64,000 nt of DNA from Chelydra serpentina (GCA_037349315.1 JBAIAC010000007.1:52787001-52851000), one strand, 5' to 3'; positions 10,758 through 24,218 are shown, counted from the first letter of the stretch. Numbers and translations are program-made. The notes: generated by a model not told the origin, from the sequence alone.

Positions 10758-11364
10758 AGGTAAAGTCTGTAGATCAGGAAACAACCCAGCCAATGCTCCT
10801 TTACACAAGCAGTCTATAGTGGGACAGATACCTCACACTGGTGCAAGTTCTCCCAGTACTTCAGCGATGCTTCAGCCATGAACAATTTCCTCAGCCAATC
10901 CCACACATATACACATGAGAGAACATCTGTTGGCCCTTTCGCCACTTGAGAGTTGTGCTCTGTTTATCTGAAATGCTAGTTATTGCAAAGGCTTTTGAGA
11001 AAAAGTTCCTCAGTCAGCTTGAAAACGCGTGCAAGGGTTTAATGCAGCTGAAGTGGTTTATTCCACTGGACAGGGAAGGAGCTCAGCATTTGACCAAGAC
11101 CATCTGCCCCGAAAGCACAGAGCTGGAACTATTCCAATCACAACTTGCTTGTTGGAGCTCTTAAAAACTACTGATCTATGTTGGGGGCATTTATACCATA
11201 CCCCTCACACGCTATATGTAATCCATGGAATATCTCAAAACAGTTTCACTATTTACACTCCATTAAGTAATGTACATTATTCCATATCCAGACTTTTTGT
11301 TCATTTTACTAAACACATCTGTATTTGCAGGCACTGTTGAATAAGTAAAGCACTGTTATATTGA

Positions 11365-11460
11365 TCAGGAATTTTATTCCTAGCTCTGGCACTGACTTGC
11401 TGTATGATCTCACCTGCAGTTAGTCACTCCAGCTCTTTGTGCTTGATTCCTCACCTGAAG
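11365..11460 (+). repeat. MIR-type SINE, left part, interrupted by a solo LTR
   Basis: It contains 'cctagctctggcactgact' and 'tgctgtatgatct', matching the MIR core order. It stops at 'tgaag', where the LTR at 11461-12267 begins, and resumes at 12268. Confidence 0.7.
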
Positions 11461-12267
11461 TGCACAGCCATACAGCTAAGGGTAGCCTAGAATTCCTCCT
11501 TACCTGTAAGGGGTTAAGAAGCTCAAACAACCTGGGGGGGGGGGGGGGCGGGACACCAGACCAAAAGGACCAATGGGGAAAAAGATACTTTCAAATCTGG
11601 GGAGGGTGGGGGGAGAAAGGCTTTGTGTGTGTTCTCTGGGGAAGCGGGGAAGCAGAGAAGCATCAGGTCAGAAAACTCCTTCTCCCATCAACCATCCTAA
11701 GTCTCTCATATTACAAAAATTGTGAGTAAAAGGCATCTTAGATTATCTTTTGTTTTTGCTTGTGAATTTTCCCTGTGCTAAGAGGGAGGTTTATTCCTGT
11801 TTTTTATAACTTTAAAGTTTTGCCTAGAGGGGAATCCTCTGTGTTTTAAATCTGATTACCCTGTAAAGTTATTTTCCATCCTGATTTTACAAAGATAATT
11901 TTTACCTTTTTCTTTTAAATAAAATCCTTATGTTAAAAACCTGACTGTTTTTCCATTGTCTTAAGACCCAGGGGTTTGGGTCTGTGATCACTTTGTAACC
12001 AGTTGGTTAGGGTATTATATTCAAGCCTCCCCAGGAAAGGGGGTGTAAGGGCTTGGGGGGGATATTTGGGGGGAAGAGGAACTCCAAGTGGTCCTTTCCG
12101 TGTTTCTTTGTTAAATCACTTGGTTGTGGCAGCGTACCATCCAAGGACAAAGGATTTGTGCCTTGGGGAAGTTTTTAACCTAAGCTGGTAAAAATAAGCT
12201 TAGAGGGTTTTCATGCGGGTCCCCACATCTGTACCCTAGAGTTCAGAGTGGAGAGGGAACCCAGACA
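11461..12267 (+). mobile_element. Solo LTR of an endogenous retrovirus, 807 bp
   Basis: It starts TG and ends CA and is flanked by the same 5 bases, 'tgaag' (11456-11460 and 12268-12272), inside a MIR. It carries an AATAAA at 11918-11923. Phrases such as 'ggggtttgggtctgtgatca' and 'tttcatgcgggtccccacat' match a family I know from turtle genomes. No internal gag-pol or second LTR is present, so it arose by recombination between the two LTRs. I read the plus strand as sense because the poly(A) signal lies there. Confidence 0.85.
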
Positions 12268-12272
12268 TGAAG

Positions 12273-12395
12273 TCTGGGTATAATATATTCTACCTAACAG
12301 GGGAGCTATAAAGATACAATAAATATTTGTAAAAGTGTTTTGAGATCCTCACATGGAAGGCACTGCACAGAAATGCAAGAGAAATATTTGCCAGG
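12273..12395 (+). repeat. MIR-type SINE, right part
   Basis: It continues the SINE split by the solo LTR. The 'gtaaaagtgttttgagatcc' tail and 'ggaaggcactgcacagaaat' are the usual 3' end of MIR-like elements. Confidence 0.7.
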
Positions 12396-13075
12396 CTGTC
12401 TAAACCTATTATATCCTTTAGAATTAGATGTATGGAACACCATAGTTCTCAAACTTGCATCCTTTCTATACCTCTCATTGTGCTGTCCTGGTACCAGTTC
12501 ATCAGACAGAATATATTTTTGTATGGGGCTTTCTAGCAGCAGAGGGTTTGTTTGTTTGGTCTCTCTCGTTTTTGCTTTTTGTGTCTGCACTAAGAAAACA
12601 TTTCAGGGAAACCAACACAGAACTAGTCTCCTTGCCTAGAAACCTCTAGCATAACCAGAGAAAATTTTTGGAAGGCCTGAACTGGACCCTTAAAACTTTT
12701 GTAGAATTGCCATGAGGGAAATTACATGGAATATCATGCTTAATATGTTTTCCCCCAACATTTAGCTTCTTAATTCAATCTGGCAAAGTGACTTGCATTT
12801 TTTTGAAATGTTCTTTCCCATTAGTGCAAAGAATTCAAATCCCACAAGCAGTGAGCAATTAATAAATGCATAACTCAGAAATCACTGTTTTCTTCTTCTG
12901 CTGCTATTAACTCCCTCATGCCAGACTTTTCAGTACTACTTTAAAATGCATCGCTAATTACATTGGTGGATAACATATCGAATCTAAGATTGTATACTCC
13001 ACACTTCATCACAGTAATCTAAGAACCTCCATAGCTTCCTGTCCCAAAACAACAACAGAAATTATCATACTAAAC
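12396..13075. other. Intergenic DNA, no gene seen
   Basis: Short frames only. The sequence is AT-rich, with no repeat I can name. Confidence 0.35.
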
Positions 13076-13205
13076 TAGACCTGTGGTCTGTCTAGATACC
13101 AGATGCTTCAGAGCATGGTGCAGTATATCCCAAAAGGAGAATGATGGATTAATCTGCCAGCAGAGGAAGTTTCTACCTAACTCCAGGCAGTTTGTGGTTG
13201 GTACA
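13076..13205 (-). repeat. Possible old CR1 LINE fragment
   Basis: It has 'accagatgcttcagag' and a following 'gaggaagtttctacctaact', which resemble the minus-strand 3' region of CR1. It is diverged, and the boundaries are guesses. Confidence 0.35.
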
Positions 13206-16200
13206 TCTGGTCAAGATTTTTGGCAGAACAGTTTTCCAATGGAAAATGCAGTTTCATCAAAACCAAAGCATTTAATGTGAATGTGTTGATTTTGACACAA
13301 TTTGAGACTCATTTTGATAAGACAAATATTTCATTTCAACTTTATATTTTCAATTAACTGTTACATCTCTATGTTCTATTAACTGTATTATAGTTACACA
13401 TATTTGTTTCAACATTACCAAAATGAAACGTTTCCAACTCTAAATTTTTCAGAATTTTGTTTGTGAAAAAATTCAAATTTTGATTTTTCCTTCCAATTCA
13501 GAATGAAAACAAATAGTGGAAATTCAGTTTCCTGATCAGCTTGAGGAGTTGGCTTATGCCCCCAACCCCGAGTTATATCCCTTACACATATTTTATAATA
13601 TGTAACCTAATTGTGGATGATCTTAAGAACATAAATAGCAGGGGTGAGACTTGGGGCTGCACCTCTAAGAAGTGCAGCACAGAACTCACAGCACAGGTTG
13701 TCTCATTAAGTGGTTTTATGTCATCTTTGCACCTCCCTATCTTGAGCTGTTTTGCGGGTCTGGAGAGGTCCCCAAACTAATACAGACAATCCTGGGGGAG
13801 GGAGGGTGTCTGTCTATCCTGGGATTCAGCACTACTCAGACTCTCTGCAGGGCTGCATCCCTGCCCTGAGCAACATGCCTCCTACAACCTGTGAGGAGGT
13901 CCTCTGAGGGCAACCTTAAGGCTGGCTTCTGTAGTGCTTGCTCAGGAGGAATCCTCCTTTGGCAGGAGATGGGTTTTTTAGGACTCATTTACACCACTCT
14001 GGTCCTTTTATCCAGCATAAAAAGGCTAGAACTGGGATGAGGATCTTACCCCTTCTCATCCCTTTTTAAATCCTACCAAACTTTATCTACCCCCCACCCA
14101 TGAGATCTTCTGCTAATGAACTTACGTCAAGATTTGTTGCTTTTTAAATTCATTGGCTGGCCTTTTGTTCTTGTACCATAGGGAAGAGCAAACAGGAGTG
14201 CCCAGCTTTTCTAAACCAGGTGGCACTTTGTACATCACCAGCACGCATTTCCTTTTTTATTTGTCTCCTCTCTAAAGTAAGCAGGCCCAACCTTATCACT
14301 CTCTCTTCATACGAAAACCTCTCCATGTGTCTAATCTTGTCATCACCATCTCTTCAGTCGTCATACTATCTTTTACCAGGTCTGAACAGTCCACACTGCC
14401 ACCCATCTTTTTCCTTATTTGTTCTTTTGACTATTTGCTCCTCCAAGTCTCTCTCTGCTCTGTTAATTGCCATTTTACCTGCCACAGAAAGGCCCATAAA
14501 CTATGTGTTTGACTTGGACTAGATTTATGTGTTGAATAATTCCTTTTAATAAATAGTAAAAGGTAAGTGAAAGCGGGGACTGGGATAGAGGACAGTCACT
14601 ATCAGGAAGCCCCAGGGAGAATGAGCCCATCTTCTAGCACTTGGGGAGGAAGACAAGAAATTGATAACCAACTGGATGGTGCAAGTTCCCTCCCCCACAA
14701 CAAAACAGGTGCTTTGAGTGTACTAATCACCATTGTGGGGTGCACAGGAAGAGTGCTCGGCTTGGTGATAAGCTGTTACAAAGACCCTTCAATTTTTTCT
14801 TGTTTACAATATTGATGAGATTATTTAAATGGAAAAGAATACAAATGACTTAAGAAAACAGTTCAAATTGTTTGATTAGCTGGAAAGACACTGCACAGCT
14901 GTTCATTTGAGTAAACTATTTCCCCCCAAAAAACACAGCCAAGAGTACAAAAAGTCTTAAGAAACCATTTGAGAGGAGCGCAGTTTGGTATTTCAATGCT
15001 TTTCCAAGTAATTTAGGGTGTGGGAGTTACAGTCAACTACCATTTAGGAAACACCAGGATTACACAGGCTTACAGATATCCTCTGTGCATAGTTGCTTCA
15101 GGCCTAAAACTGCAGTAAATTATGAGTTCAGCTTAAAAAATGTCCGTGTAAAAACTTTACCTGCTCATCTGCCTTTGCCTGCCTCATCCAAAGAGGTGAC
15201 TGCTACAATGTTTCCCAAATCATCATACACAAAAGCTTATTCTAAGATATTATTGAATATGGGCAGAAATAGAACAGTAGGTTTTACATCCCTGCTTGGA
15301 CATAAAGGTAATAATTTATTAAAGTCCCCATCTCTCACACACACCCCTCCTGTGAAGATAAAACCAATATTTTACAGCATACTGTTACATATTGATTTAT
15401 AGTGGGGTGATTTTTGAATTAACAAGAATGTTAGTGCAGAACACATCTGACTTACATCTGTAATAAGGCTAGGAGCAAATTCAAATTGACTGTAGCACAA
15501 GAACTGTTCTGCTTCTTTCATAACAGTAACCCACAAATGCAAGCAAAAACCAGCAAGAACAAACACAGTATCTCAGCCTCCAAGGCTGCTTGTGGTAGCT
15601 GACACACTGAAACTGAAGGGCATATTTCTGTTGCTTCTCCAGTTTACAAGTGTTTTATTCTGCTTTTAAAGCAGAGCATCTTTTGTATTTCTTCAGGTAG
15701 GGGCAATTTTCAAACCATATATGAAGTACTTAAAAGTAAGAAATGTGCCCACCTAGATCCTGATCCTGCAAAGAATGTCATGAGGGGGTGGGGGTGGGGA
15801 GGGCAGGCAGACCCCTGAATTCCCATGGAGCCCTACTGACGTCAATAGGGGAATACCAGCATGGAGTAGCTGGCAGAATTGGGGCCTAAATTAGAATCTA
15901 GGCTAGAAGGAGCAGGGTGTCAAAACAAAAAGGGAAGGTAGAATGGTGCAGTTGACTGACAGCCTTTTGGACCAACTGCAGAAGTGTATTTAGGTAAACC
16001 CCAACCATCAGGACTAACTGATTTAAGTTTGCTCACTCTATATCTGGTGAGAGTGAGTGCCTGTTTAACTTTTGTAATCATGGCATAAAAATCTTTTCAC
16101 ATTTACACAAGAACTGCCCAAATAGCCTCATTTAGAGGGACAATTTATATTTATCACAAAAGAATATCATATCATATATATAGAATGTTATTATATAACA

Positions 16201-16654
16201 CAAGGCCTTACATCATATTTAAGAGGGAAATGGTTTACTTTGCCAATGAATGGGACAAAGCTATTTTCTAATTAAACTCAAATAAAAACTACGTGCATTA
16301 ACAAGCCAGCAATCAGCAACGGTTTCAAAATGCAGAATTTTAAAAGGCCTTAATCTCATTTTCATGCTGCTCTTCACCCCAGTCTTTTGAGCGTGCCTGA
16401 ACTACTGGCACACAAAATGTCACTGGAGATGCCAGACAGCAGTATTCCAGCACTCTGCTTATTGCACAGCTCAGAGTTTTACAGTCCATTTACCCCAGTT
16501 CTGTGGACAATCTGGTTTTACAATCCAGCTGGTGACTTATTTGATATCTAAATCTAACCTCTGGGTGATGCTGGCATTGTAGACTGATGGACCACCTTTT
16601 ATTGAGTAGCAGCCTTTTTGACCGAGAGGTAAAAATTAGTAAATAAGCATACAG
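13206..16654. other. Intergenic DNA with scattered old repeats
   Basis: No gene is seen. Around 15760-15900 the phrase 'gatcctgatcctgcaaag' followed by 'gacgtcaataggg' belongs to a widespread old amniote repeat. The open frames (such as 14220-14522) do not resemble a protein I know. Confidence 0.35.
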
Positions 16655-16763
16655 GATCGCCACCTTGTCAGGGATGGTCTAGGTTTACTTGGTCCTGCCT
16701 CAGCACAGAGGGCTGGACTTGATGACTTCTCAAGCTCTCTTCCAGCCGTACATTTGTATGATT
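16655..16763 (+). mobile_element. CR1 LINE 3' end fragment
   Basis: It ends in 'gggctggacttgatgacttc', 'ctcttccagccgtacatttg', 'tatgattcta', the usual CR1 tail. Only about 110 bases remain. Confidence 0.7.
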
Positions 16764-17920
16764 CTAAGAAAACAGCATGGAGGGGAAAAACATGGGAACT
16801 GCTGCAAGATCATAGTCCTCATTTTCAAATGAGCCCAGTGGATAAAGACTCAGCTACTTCCAGGACCATCTCCCTCTGCACCCTTCCAACATTACTATGA
16901 TCAACAGGACCGCCGTGGCCAACAAAACCTAGAATGAAAATGTTGGAGGCTAGAGGCATCAGCTCTAGGTTGTGAAACTCCCTGCAAGAGCCTGAGTTCA
17001 GATCACAATGCAAGATTCACCTCCATGCACAGGCCTCCACACAATAATGGTTAAGCAGTCCAGAGCCATTTGCAGAACCAACACCTTGAGAGAAAGGAAA
17101 GTGGTCTCAGCTCAACCAAAACCATGATGCCACTACTATTCATGTTTGACCCTTCAATACTACAGTATTAGGAATCCACACAGAGAGCCATGTGTACTCC
17201 AGAGTTTAGTGGCTTTAGGATTACTCAATACTGGTTTGCAGAACAGTGTTTTGTTTTGATTAAATTTCTAGCTCACGTGAAGAAAACCTTCCCATGGGTC
17301 CATGTGGCCTTCCGCCAATTTTTGAAGTATATCAAGTTGCGGGCCCCCCAATACCACCAACAACTTCTGAAGATTTAGGCCTAGATGTTTGTATGCAACA
17401 ATAAATCCTTCCTTCGCTGTGCCAGTTGGCAGTACGCTGTTGCAGAGAAGGTTGGCTACTGGCTATAGCTCTTTTCTACAGGAAAAAACTGCTAAAGGGA
17501 GTTATTTGAACAATTTTGCAATGCTTTGTTGACCAGATCATTTCTCATGTGCGGGGGACAGGGAGGAAGAGAGATTCCCAAGAACTGAGATTTTTTGGGG
17601 CACTCAGATGCCACTGCTATCACTTTGATGTCAACATTGTTAGCGCCTCAAAGCACCTAAGAAAACATGTTCACACTATGCAGATTTGCCCAATCTGCTG
17701 GGAGTGACAGCTCATTTTGGCAACACCAGTGAGTGGGCTTGAGGGTGCTGCCACATTTTTTCCATGCCCAGCCAAGAGTGAGCTAAAGCCAAGGAACCTA
17801 GCAGAGCCCAGTGGATTACCTGAGCTCCCACAAGGGGGAGACAAGCTCAAGCAGCACAGCGAGGTACATAAGACTCACCAGAGAAAGCTAAGCTAAGCCC
17901 AAGGTTGTATTCAGATGCCA
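16764..17920. other. Intergenic DNA, no gene seen
   Basis: Short frames only, and no repeat boundary I can support. Confidence 0.35.
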
Positions 17921-18096
17921 CTAGGGTGACCAGATGAGAAGACCCGAAACTTGGGACTTCCTGCCCGAAGTTGTTGAGCAAAAAAAAACCAAACAAACCG
18001 GAAGACGACCGGAAATCGGGACAAAAGGCGTCCCGACCAAGCATCGGTTGGGACACGGGACAAAAGATGAAAAATCGGGACGTCTGGTCACCCTAG
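17921..18096. mobile_element. Short TIR element (MITE), TA-flanked, mariner-like ends
   Basis: The ends are inverted copies, 'ctagggtgaccaga' on the left and 'tctggtcaccctag' on the right. If the terminal repeat is taken as starting at GGGTGACCAGA, each end is flanked by TA, the duplication made by Tc1/mariner transposases. The 176-bp interior repeats 'cgggac' motifs and has no coding capacity. Confidence 0.7.
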
Positions 18097-18699
18097 ATAC
18101 CACTGACAGGGAACTCAGCCCCAGGTGCCCAGAGAGCATGTGGAGCTATTTTAAACATTGTTCACAGTAGTTTGTGCCAGTGTCTCATGTGCCTGGAGCC
18201 TAGAAAGGTACCACTTTTCCCCCTCCACACTAACCCTGATTTCCTTTTATAGTGAAAATGTGACTTCCAGTAGTCAACATTTTTTTCAGCTGGAGAAGTT
18301 TTGCAGGTGAGACACCAATTATACTAGCAGAAACAACATACACACTTTAGTTGTACTATTTTCAGTTGGAAAAAACTTTGCTTTCCCATACTGATATTCG
18401 GGGGATCTTGCGATGGGATTGATAAAAACCCTCAAAATGAACCAGTGACAGCTCTGACCACTCAACAAACATCACAAAGGAAAACATTAGTGATGTCAGC
18501 AGCAGGGATTGCTGTGGAAAATGAGAGAATGCACACATAGGAAGTTGCATGCAACCACCCTCTCAAATTCAGCAGGTTCAGAGCAGGTCAGTATTTGCCA
18601 GAGATGTTCCAAGGAACACTTGTGTGTTGTAGGAAGTAAAACAGGTGTTGTAGGGCCCATTTCTAGTTGGAAAAGATGTTGACCCTGTTACTTCTCACT
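18097..18699. other. Intergenic DNA, no gene seen
   Basis: Short frames only. No named repeat is recognised. Confidence 0.35.
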
Positions 18700-18925
18700 G
18701 AAGGCTCATCTACACTTACAATGCTGTCGTGTTGCTGTAGCACTTCTGTGTAGACACTACATATACCATTAGGTTCTCCCATCGGCATAGGTACTCCACC
18801 TCCCCGCGAGGTGGTAGGTGACCTAGCACTGTCTACCCTGGGGACTTAGGTTGGCTTATCTCGGTCACTCAGGGGTGTGCTTTTTCATACCCGAGTGACG
18901 TAGCTGGGTTAACTTTATTTTCTTG
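18700..18925. mobile_element. hAT-like MITE of the 'gtctacact' family
   Basis: It starts near 'ggctcatctacacttaca', has 'gtgtagacact' and 'ggttggcttatctcggtcac' inside, and ends after 'cccgagtgacgtagctgggt'. Related copies lie at 28576-31830 (split), 45615-45885 and 55411-55693. The exact ends are uncertain. Confidence 0.5.
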
Positions 18926-21900
18926 ATCAGCCCCCAGTCAGAACTTACCCAGAATAAAGGAAGAATTCAGTGATGCTTAAGATTCTATCTTTTGATATGA
19001 AATATAAAACCAATTTCCGCAGCACTTATGGTAATTGATGGTTCAATGGCACTTTTTCAAAAGTGGGGTATTAGACCAGGAATATGATTAAAATTCAGGC
19101 TTCGATAATTACATTATACCTAAATTACTCCTGTAGCTTCATTTAGATACAGTATTCTTTGCTTTCCACAAATGTTATTACTCTGCACTGTTAAACAGCT
19201 AGTGCATTGCACTCCAGAGAGCAGTTGAATTTCAGCAAAGGCGGAAGTGATTGCTCTGTATAGCTGGTATATTTGTTTGCTGGAATAGTGCAATGTTTTG
19301 GAATAAAAAGAGCTATACAATGCAAGATTCTAATGAGTTAAATGATAAAACTAACACAATTTAAACACTTTCTGAAGGGGAAAGAGATGGTCATTTGGGT
19401 AAGAGGCTGGAGACTTAGATTACTCAAATTCCCATCAGTACAAATAAATAAATTCACTTTAACTCTAGTTCTGTGTATATAAAGTAACATTACGTTGGTT
19501 TTTTTTAAAAGGAAGTGTACATATGTATTACAGTGAAAGTATCAGCAGCTATGTATATACACACACTATATCATCTACAAGTATAACACATTCTCCCCTC
19601 CCAACCACCCCCCGGCCACAAAACAGTGACATGTTATATTCCCATATGTTCATTAGGATATTTTCAGTATTATGCACACATATGCATTCAATGACTTTTT
19701 AATACAAAGATATATTTCTGTCAGTGGACTTGCTCAATTACCGTCCTAAATCATTACTGTAAAGAATAAGGTGCAATTAAAAAAGGGGAAATTTTCTCCT
19801 TAGACACCTGAAGTGTTTTATTTCAAACAAGACAACACAGTGAAGTTAAAAGCAGTTTGGTCATTTCACAGTTATTCTTTTAACACAATATTAATAAACC
19901 ACCGACAGATATGCCATAAAAATAACACAAGACAAATTGCAGGAAAAATAATTCTCATCTCTGATCCTTGCAATAAATCTTGGAAAAAGACTTCTGATGT
20001 CAACAGGGTGAAGTGTCTTTCAATTAACATTTACTCATCCAAATCTCCTGTCTCTTATGACCCTGGAATGTTTACAGTGCAGTCAACTTCATGAAATTAA
20101 CAGTAACATCCAGGACTGGACAGTAAAATGTGCAAATGTAAAAAGAAAAAAACCCAAACAAGCTCTGTGTTTACCCGAGGCTGTTAAAGTGCATCCCCCT
20201 TTCTAACAGGAGGAATAACCCCTGCCGCCTTTCCCCACATGCATATAAAAGCCACTATCTGTTAGAGTATCTTAGGTTTATCCTCTTAAGAGGAGACTTA
20301 AAATTTAGTTGCTTAAACCAAAAATCCCAAACAGCATTGTTAGGAGTGTATTTTTAATTAAACTTCTATGATTCGCCACATCAATCTGAAAGCTATGCTG
20401 TTCATTAGAATTGAAACTGCATTCCTCCATCAGATTTATCTTATTTGTAACCAGCAAGAAACACAAAAAGCTAGAACGTTTAAAAAAAATTCATTTGATC
20501 CCCAGCATAGCATACCAAGGATCATTGCGATAAACAGCAAAAATAGAGCCTTTGAACTTGAAAAGAACTGCAGACTTTACCATCTCCTTTCCTCATGTTC
20601 TGAGAGACACAATTAGTTGCCAGCAAGCATATCGGACTAGAAAATAGTGTCTGTTGAATTCAAGTCTCCATCCAGTTGTTAAGCCAGAAGTGGAGCTTCC
20701 AATGGAAATCTTCCCTGTACACGCACCTGAATATTGCAGCCCTGAACTTCAAGTTCCCAATGAAAAACACACAATGGGTAAAGTTAAATTAAAATGAAAT
20801 TCCAGACCAAGATTTTTTTTTTTTAAATAAAGGAAACAAATGGAAGTCTGCTTTTTCTTTTGCCTTTTTTTTAAAAAATGCAATTGAAGCAGGGAACCAA
20901 ATACATAGAAAGCCTAGAGTAAATGTTCACAAACAAAAAATGGAGGGATGAAATAAGGGGTCACGAAGACACCACTCATTTGAAGTAATCTAAAAACTAG
21001 AGATCACAACACTAAAATGTCAAAGACAGGAAAGAACACTCCTTACCTTAGCTTCATTACTGCCCTATCCCCATTCAATGAAGACATTTAAGATCTCTCA
21101 AAGCTAAAAGAGGTTTTAGTCACACAGCCCAATATTCCTTACATGTCTTTTTTCAAGGCATTCTATCCAATAGCACACAAGACCCAATTCAACTTTCAAC
21201 CAATGGAGAAAAAAAAAAACCTCTCAGATTTTGGAATTAACATCAATCCCTGCCTGCCTAACCTTTAACTAACAGCTACGTTTGTGCAAGTCTCCTCATG
21301 AACCACAGCATATCACAGGGGCATACAAGGAGCTGATGTACTCCTTGATTACTTGAGGATCTATTCTACATAACGAGCAGAATGCTCTGCAAGCACCCCA
21401 ATCTTACTCCTATTTAATAGGAGTTTTGCCATCAGTTTTGAGTGGAAGCATGACTGGGGCCCAACTGCACATACATTCAAATACCATCCATCCAGAATGG
21501 ATTCTCAGGGAGTAGAATGGAGAAAGGGGCAGTTAATTAGGTGATCATTAATCTCACTTCACCTAGCTCAATTGGCAGTTTCCAATTTTAATTGTATTCT
21601 CATGTCTATTTAGAAACAAGCAGACATCATCTGAACTAGACTATTTTCGTGATGGGTCTATGCCTTCAAAACCTGAATAATTCTAAAGTCTTCTCCTCTA
21701 GAATTTGTCGTAACATTTAACTATTTGGAGATTTGCTGAAGACTTACACTTCCAGCCAGATTCTGCCTCCATGGCAGCATGTGGACAGCAGCTTCAGTGC
21801 TCCTGCCTTTTATCTGCCTAAAAGGGTTTTTTTTTTACTAATTTTTGGGGGCAGCAGTGAGCCGTGTTCCCCCTCCCAAACCCCCTCCTCCTCCTGGGCC

Positions 21901-23727
21901 AGTTTTTACTCAGGTATTGGAACCCACCCAGAGCCTCCGCTGCAGCGTCTCCCTGCTTGCTCCTCAGTACCTTTTAGGAATGACAAAGAAGCCTAAAAAA
22001 GCAGAGTATGAAATCCAAACAGTGCTATAGCTGTGACTTGGGACAGTCCCCCTCGGGACTTACCCCGAGTCAAACAGACATGGGGATCCTACCCACCAGA
22101 GCAGCTGCAACTAACATAAGAATAATGGACCAGGTGTCTCTGGGCAGGATGAAGAGGACTGCAGTCAGCTGACTCAGGGGGTAAGGCTCACGGGATGCCT
22201 GGAGAACAGGAAAATGAGACTTACAGGGTCACAAATTCTCTCCCCATCTTAAAATGGGTCCTGAGTAGCCTGGGAAAAGAAGCAGGGCTCATAAATAGCC
22301 CCGTTTCCCAATTTGGCCAGGACCCTGGAAGCATTTCCCCTCCCTGGGGGAATGCGACCTAGCAGGTGAGGACTCAAAAATCTTAACAGGAATTCAGGTC
22401 CTTGGGAAAGCTAGCTGCAAAAGGCCACACCAAAGCTGTGATGGAGCTAGTACACTAAGTGAACAAAAAAAGCAAAAGCTAAAAAAGGGAAGCAAAAGCT
22501 TAAAAGATCTAGAAGTCCTTGGATTCCTCCTCCACGGAGGATGATGAATTGTCAGGCTCTGATTCCTATCAGGACCAGGGAAAACTCAGCCATGGTTCTC
22601 TCGCCCTCTTCCCCCGCAAAAATGTCCCCCTAATAGGTATGTATATGTGGTTAAGAAAGGCAATCAGATCTCATTTTCTATTAGATGGCGTGTAATTAGC
22701 TTAAATGTTTGGTTTGGTAATCCCACTCTATAGCAAATCAGACATGATATTATACAAACATGTAATAAAGTGTTTAATGCCCACACACAGATAGCTGCCA
22801 GCTAAAATAAAAAATTAAAAAAGGTAAGAGGAAGCCCAGTTAGATTCCTGGGAGAAATCGCTGTGCATCGAACGAGGTGAGTTGTGTTGTCCTCTGGAAA
22901 AAATTGTTAAGAGAAAAAAACAAAACCAAACTTTCTGCTATTTGGAACTGACTAACAAATATTAGTTGTTAGCTTAACACCCCCCCTCCCCGTGTCATTT
23001 TGATTATACTTTTAATTTGTTAGCTAGTAGAATGAGGTGGAAGGACATTGTGCTGAACTGTCAATTTTGCCACGTGGTTCCTCCCTTTCTGCAGCAAGTG
23101 CTTCATAAAGATAATGAACAGCTTCTGCAACTCCTAAACTTCTTTATTTACATCAGGTAGGTAAGGTTTAGATGAGTGCAGAAGACCTCAATCTTTCATA
23201 ATTAAGGAATCTGAAAATGTCCACTTGGATTAAAAGATTAGCATTTTTGGTGAGTGAAGAAAATCCAGTTTGTGTTCCAAGTTTAAGATTTTATCACTTG
23301 GTCTCTTATGGCAGTGATACGTTTCTTTAACATAAATTCTTATTTCTGAAGAACATCTCTGAAAGCAGATGCATTGGTCCCGTGATGTTAACCTCCTAGA
23401 CATACGCTGATGAGCATTGCTGGTTTTACCTTGATGACTAAAACCACTAACTACCCAGATGAATTTGCAAAGAGACAACAGGAGTGGGCTCTGGGCATCA
23501 CTGATGTTTTCAGAGGGAGGTGAGGAGGGGCTGAGCAGAACTCTTGCGTTTGGTATTATGCTGAAAAAGCCATGAGCAATCAAAGAGCTCAGCAGTAAGG
23601 AAAGACTGACATTCTCAGCTCTGCCTGTTAGCAATGGTTGTCACTAACGACAAAGAAATATAGGCATAGCTAAGGGTGGCTGTTGATTCCCTGCCTTCAT
23701 GACACACTAGAACCATGCGTGTGACAT
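18926..23727. other. Intergenic DNA, AT-rich; possible decayed retroelement at 21840-22620
   Basis: There is no intact gene. Between about 21840 and 22620 one forward frame shows a lysine-rich start, a Cys-x-x-Cys pair near 22020, and then a serine/acidic stretch (SLDSSSTEDDELSGSDS near 22500-22565). This resembles the gag-like region of DIRS or other LTR-type elements, but stops interrupt it and I could not fix a family. Confidence 0.35.
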
Positions 23728-23733
23728 TTTATT
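23728..23733 (-). terminator. RMDN3: Probable poly(A) signal of RMDN3
   Basis: AATAAA on the minus strand lies about 430 bases after the RMDN3 stop codon and is followed by a GT-containing stretch. It is the first such signal downstream of the stop, so the 3' UTR is probably 23728-24164 or slightly longer. Confidence 0.5.
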
Positions 23734-24164
23734 GACTACAGCACAGGATCCCATTACATCTTGAACTTCACATGTTTATGTCCTCTCCTGGTGGAAGTTG
23801 AGCAATAAATACTTCTTGGGAAGTGTAGGTGGATGAATGTGAAAATCAAAGGCATGGAGGAAACAACTAAAATCCAATCAAGTTGATGGCTGCTGCACTG
23901 AACAGGTCAAGCGCTGGATTCATTAGACTATATCTGGTGTAACAGGCAGGCAGATGAGCAGAATTAGAGTTTAGTCCTGTGAGTCTCTGCCAAGATGTAA
24001 CTAGTCAGGGAAGTGCTGTTGAAACTGCAGTTTGGTTTGTTCTTTGTAAGCTCTGTGGTTTGCCCATGAAGCCCAATCCAAGGTTATCTGGATTGTGAAA
24101 TCCTTTAGACTAGAATTTGTACGGTCCACAACAGTTATCAGAGGACTGGGCTCTTAAAAAATAC

Positions 24165-24218
24165 TTATTCTTCTGAGATTCCTTGCATCTCCTCCATCTC
24201 CCTCTTGATTTTTTCATC
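24165..24218 (-). CDS. RMDN3: RMDN3 last coding exon
   Basis: It encodes the last 17 residues, DEKIKREMEEMQGISEE, then TAA. It begins after a good acceptor (TTTGCTTTCTCAG) and continues in phase from the exon at 27054-27134. The charged helical tail fits the end of RMDN proteins, which finish soon after a 'TKED/TNE' motif. The tail is less conserved than the TPR core, so identity rests on phase, position and the acidic/lysine pattern. Confidence 0.85.
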   Translation of the reverse strand, partial: DEKIKREMEEMQGISEE

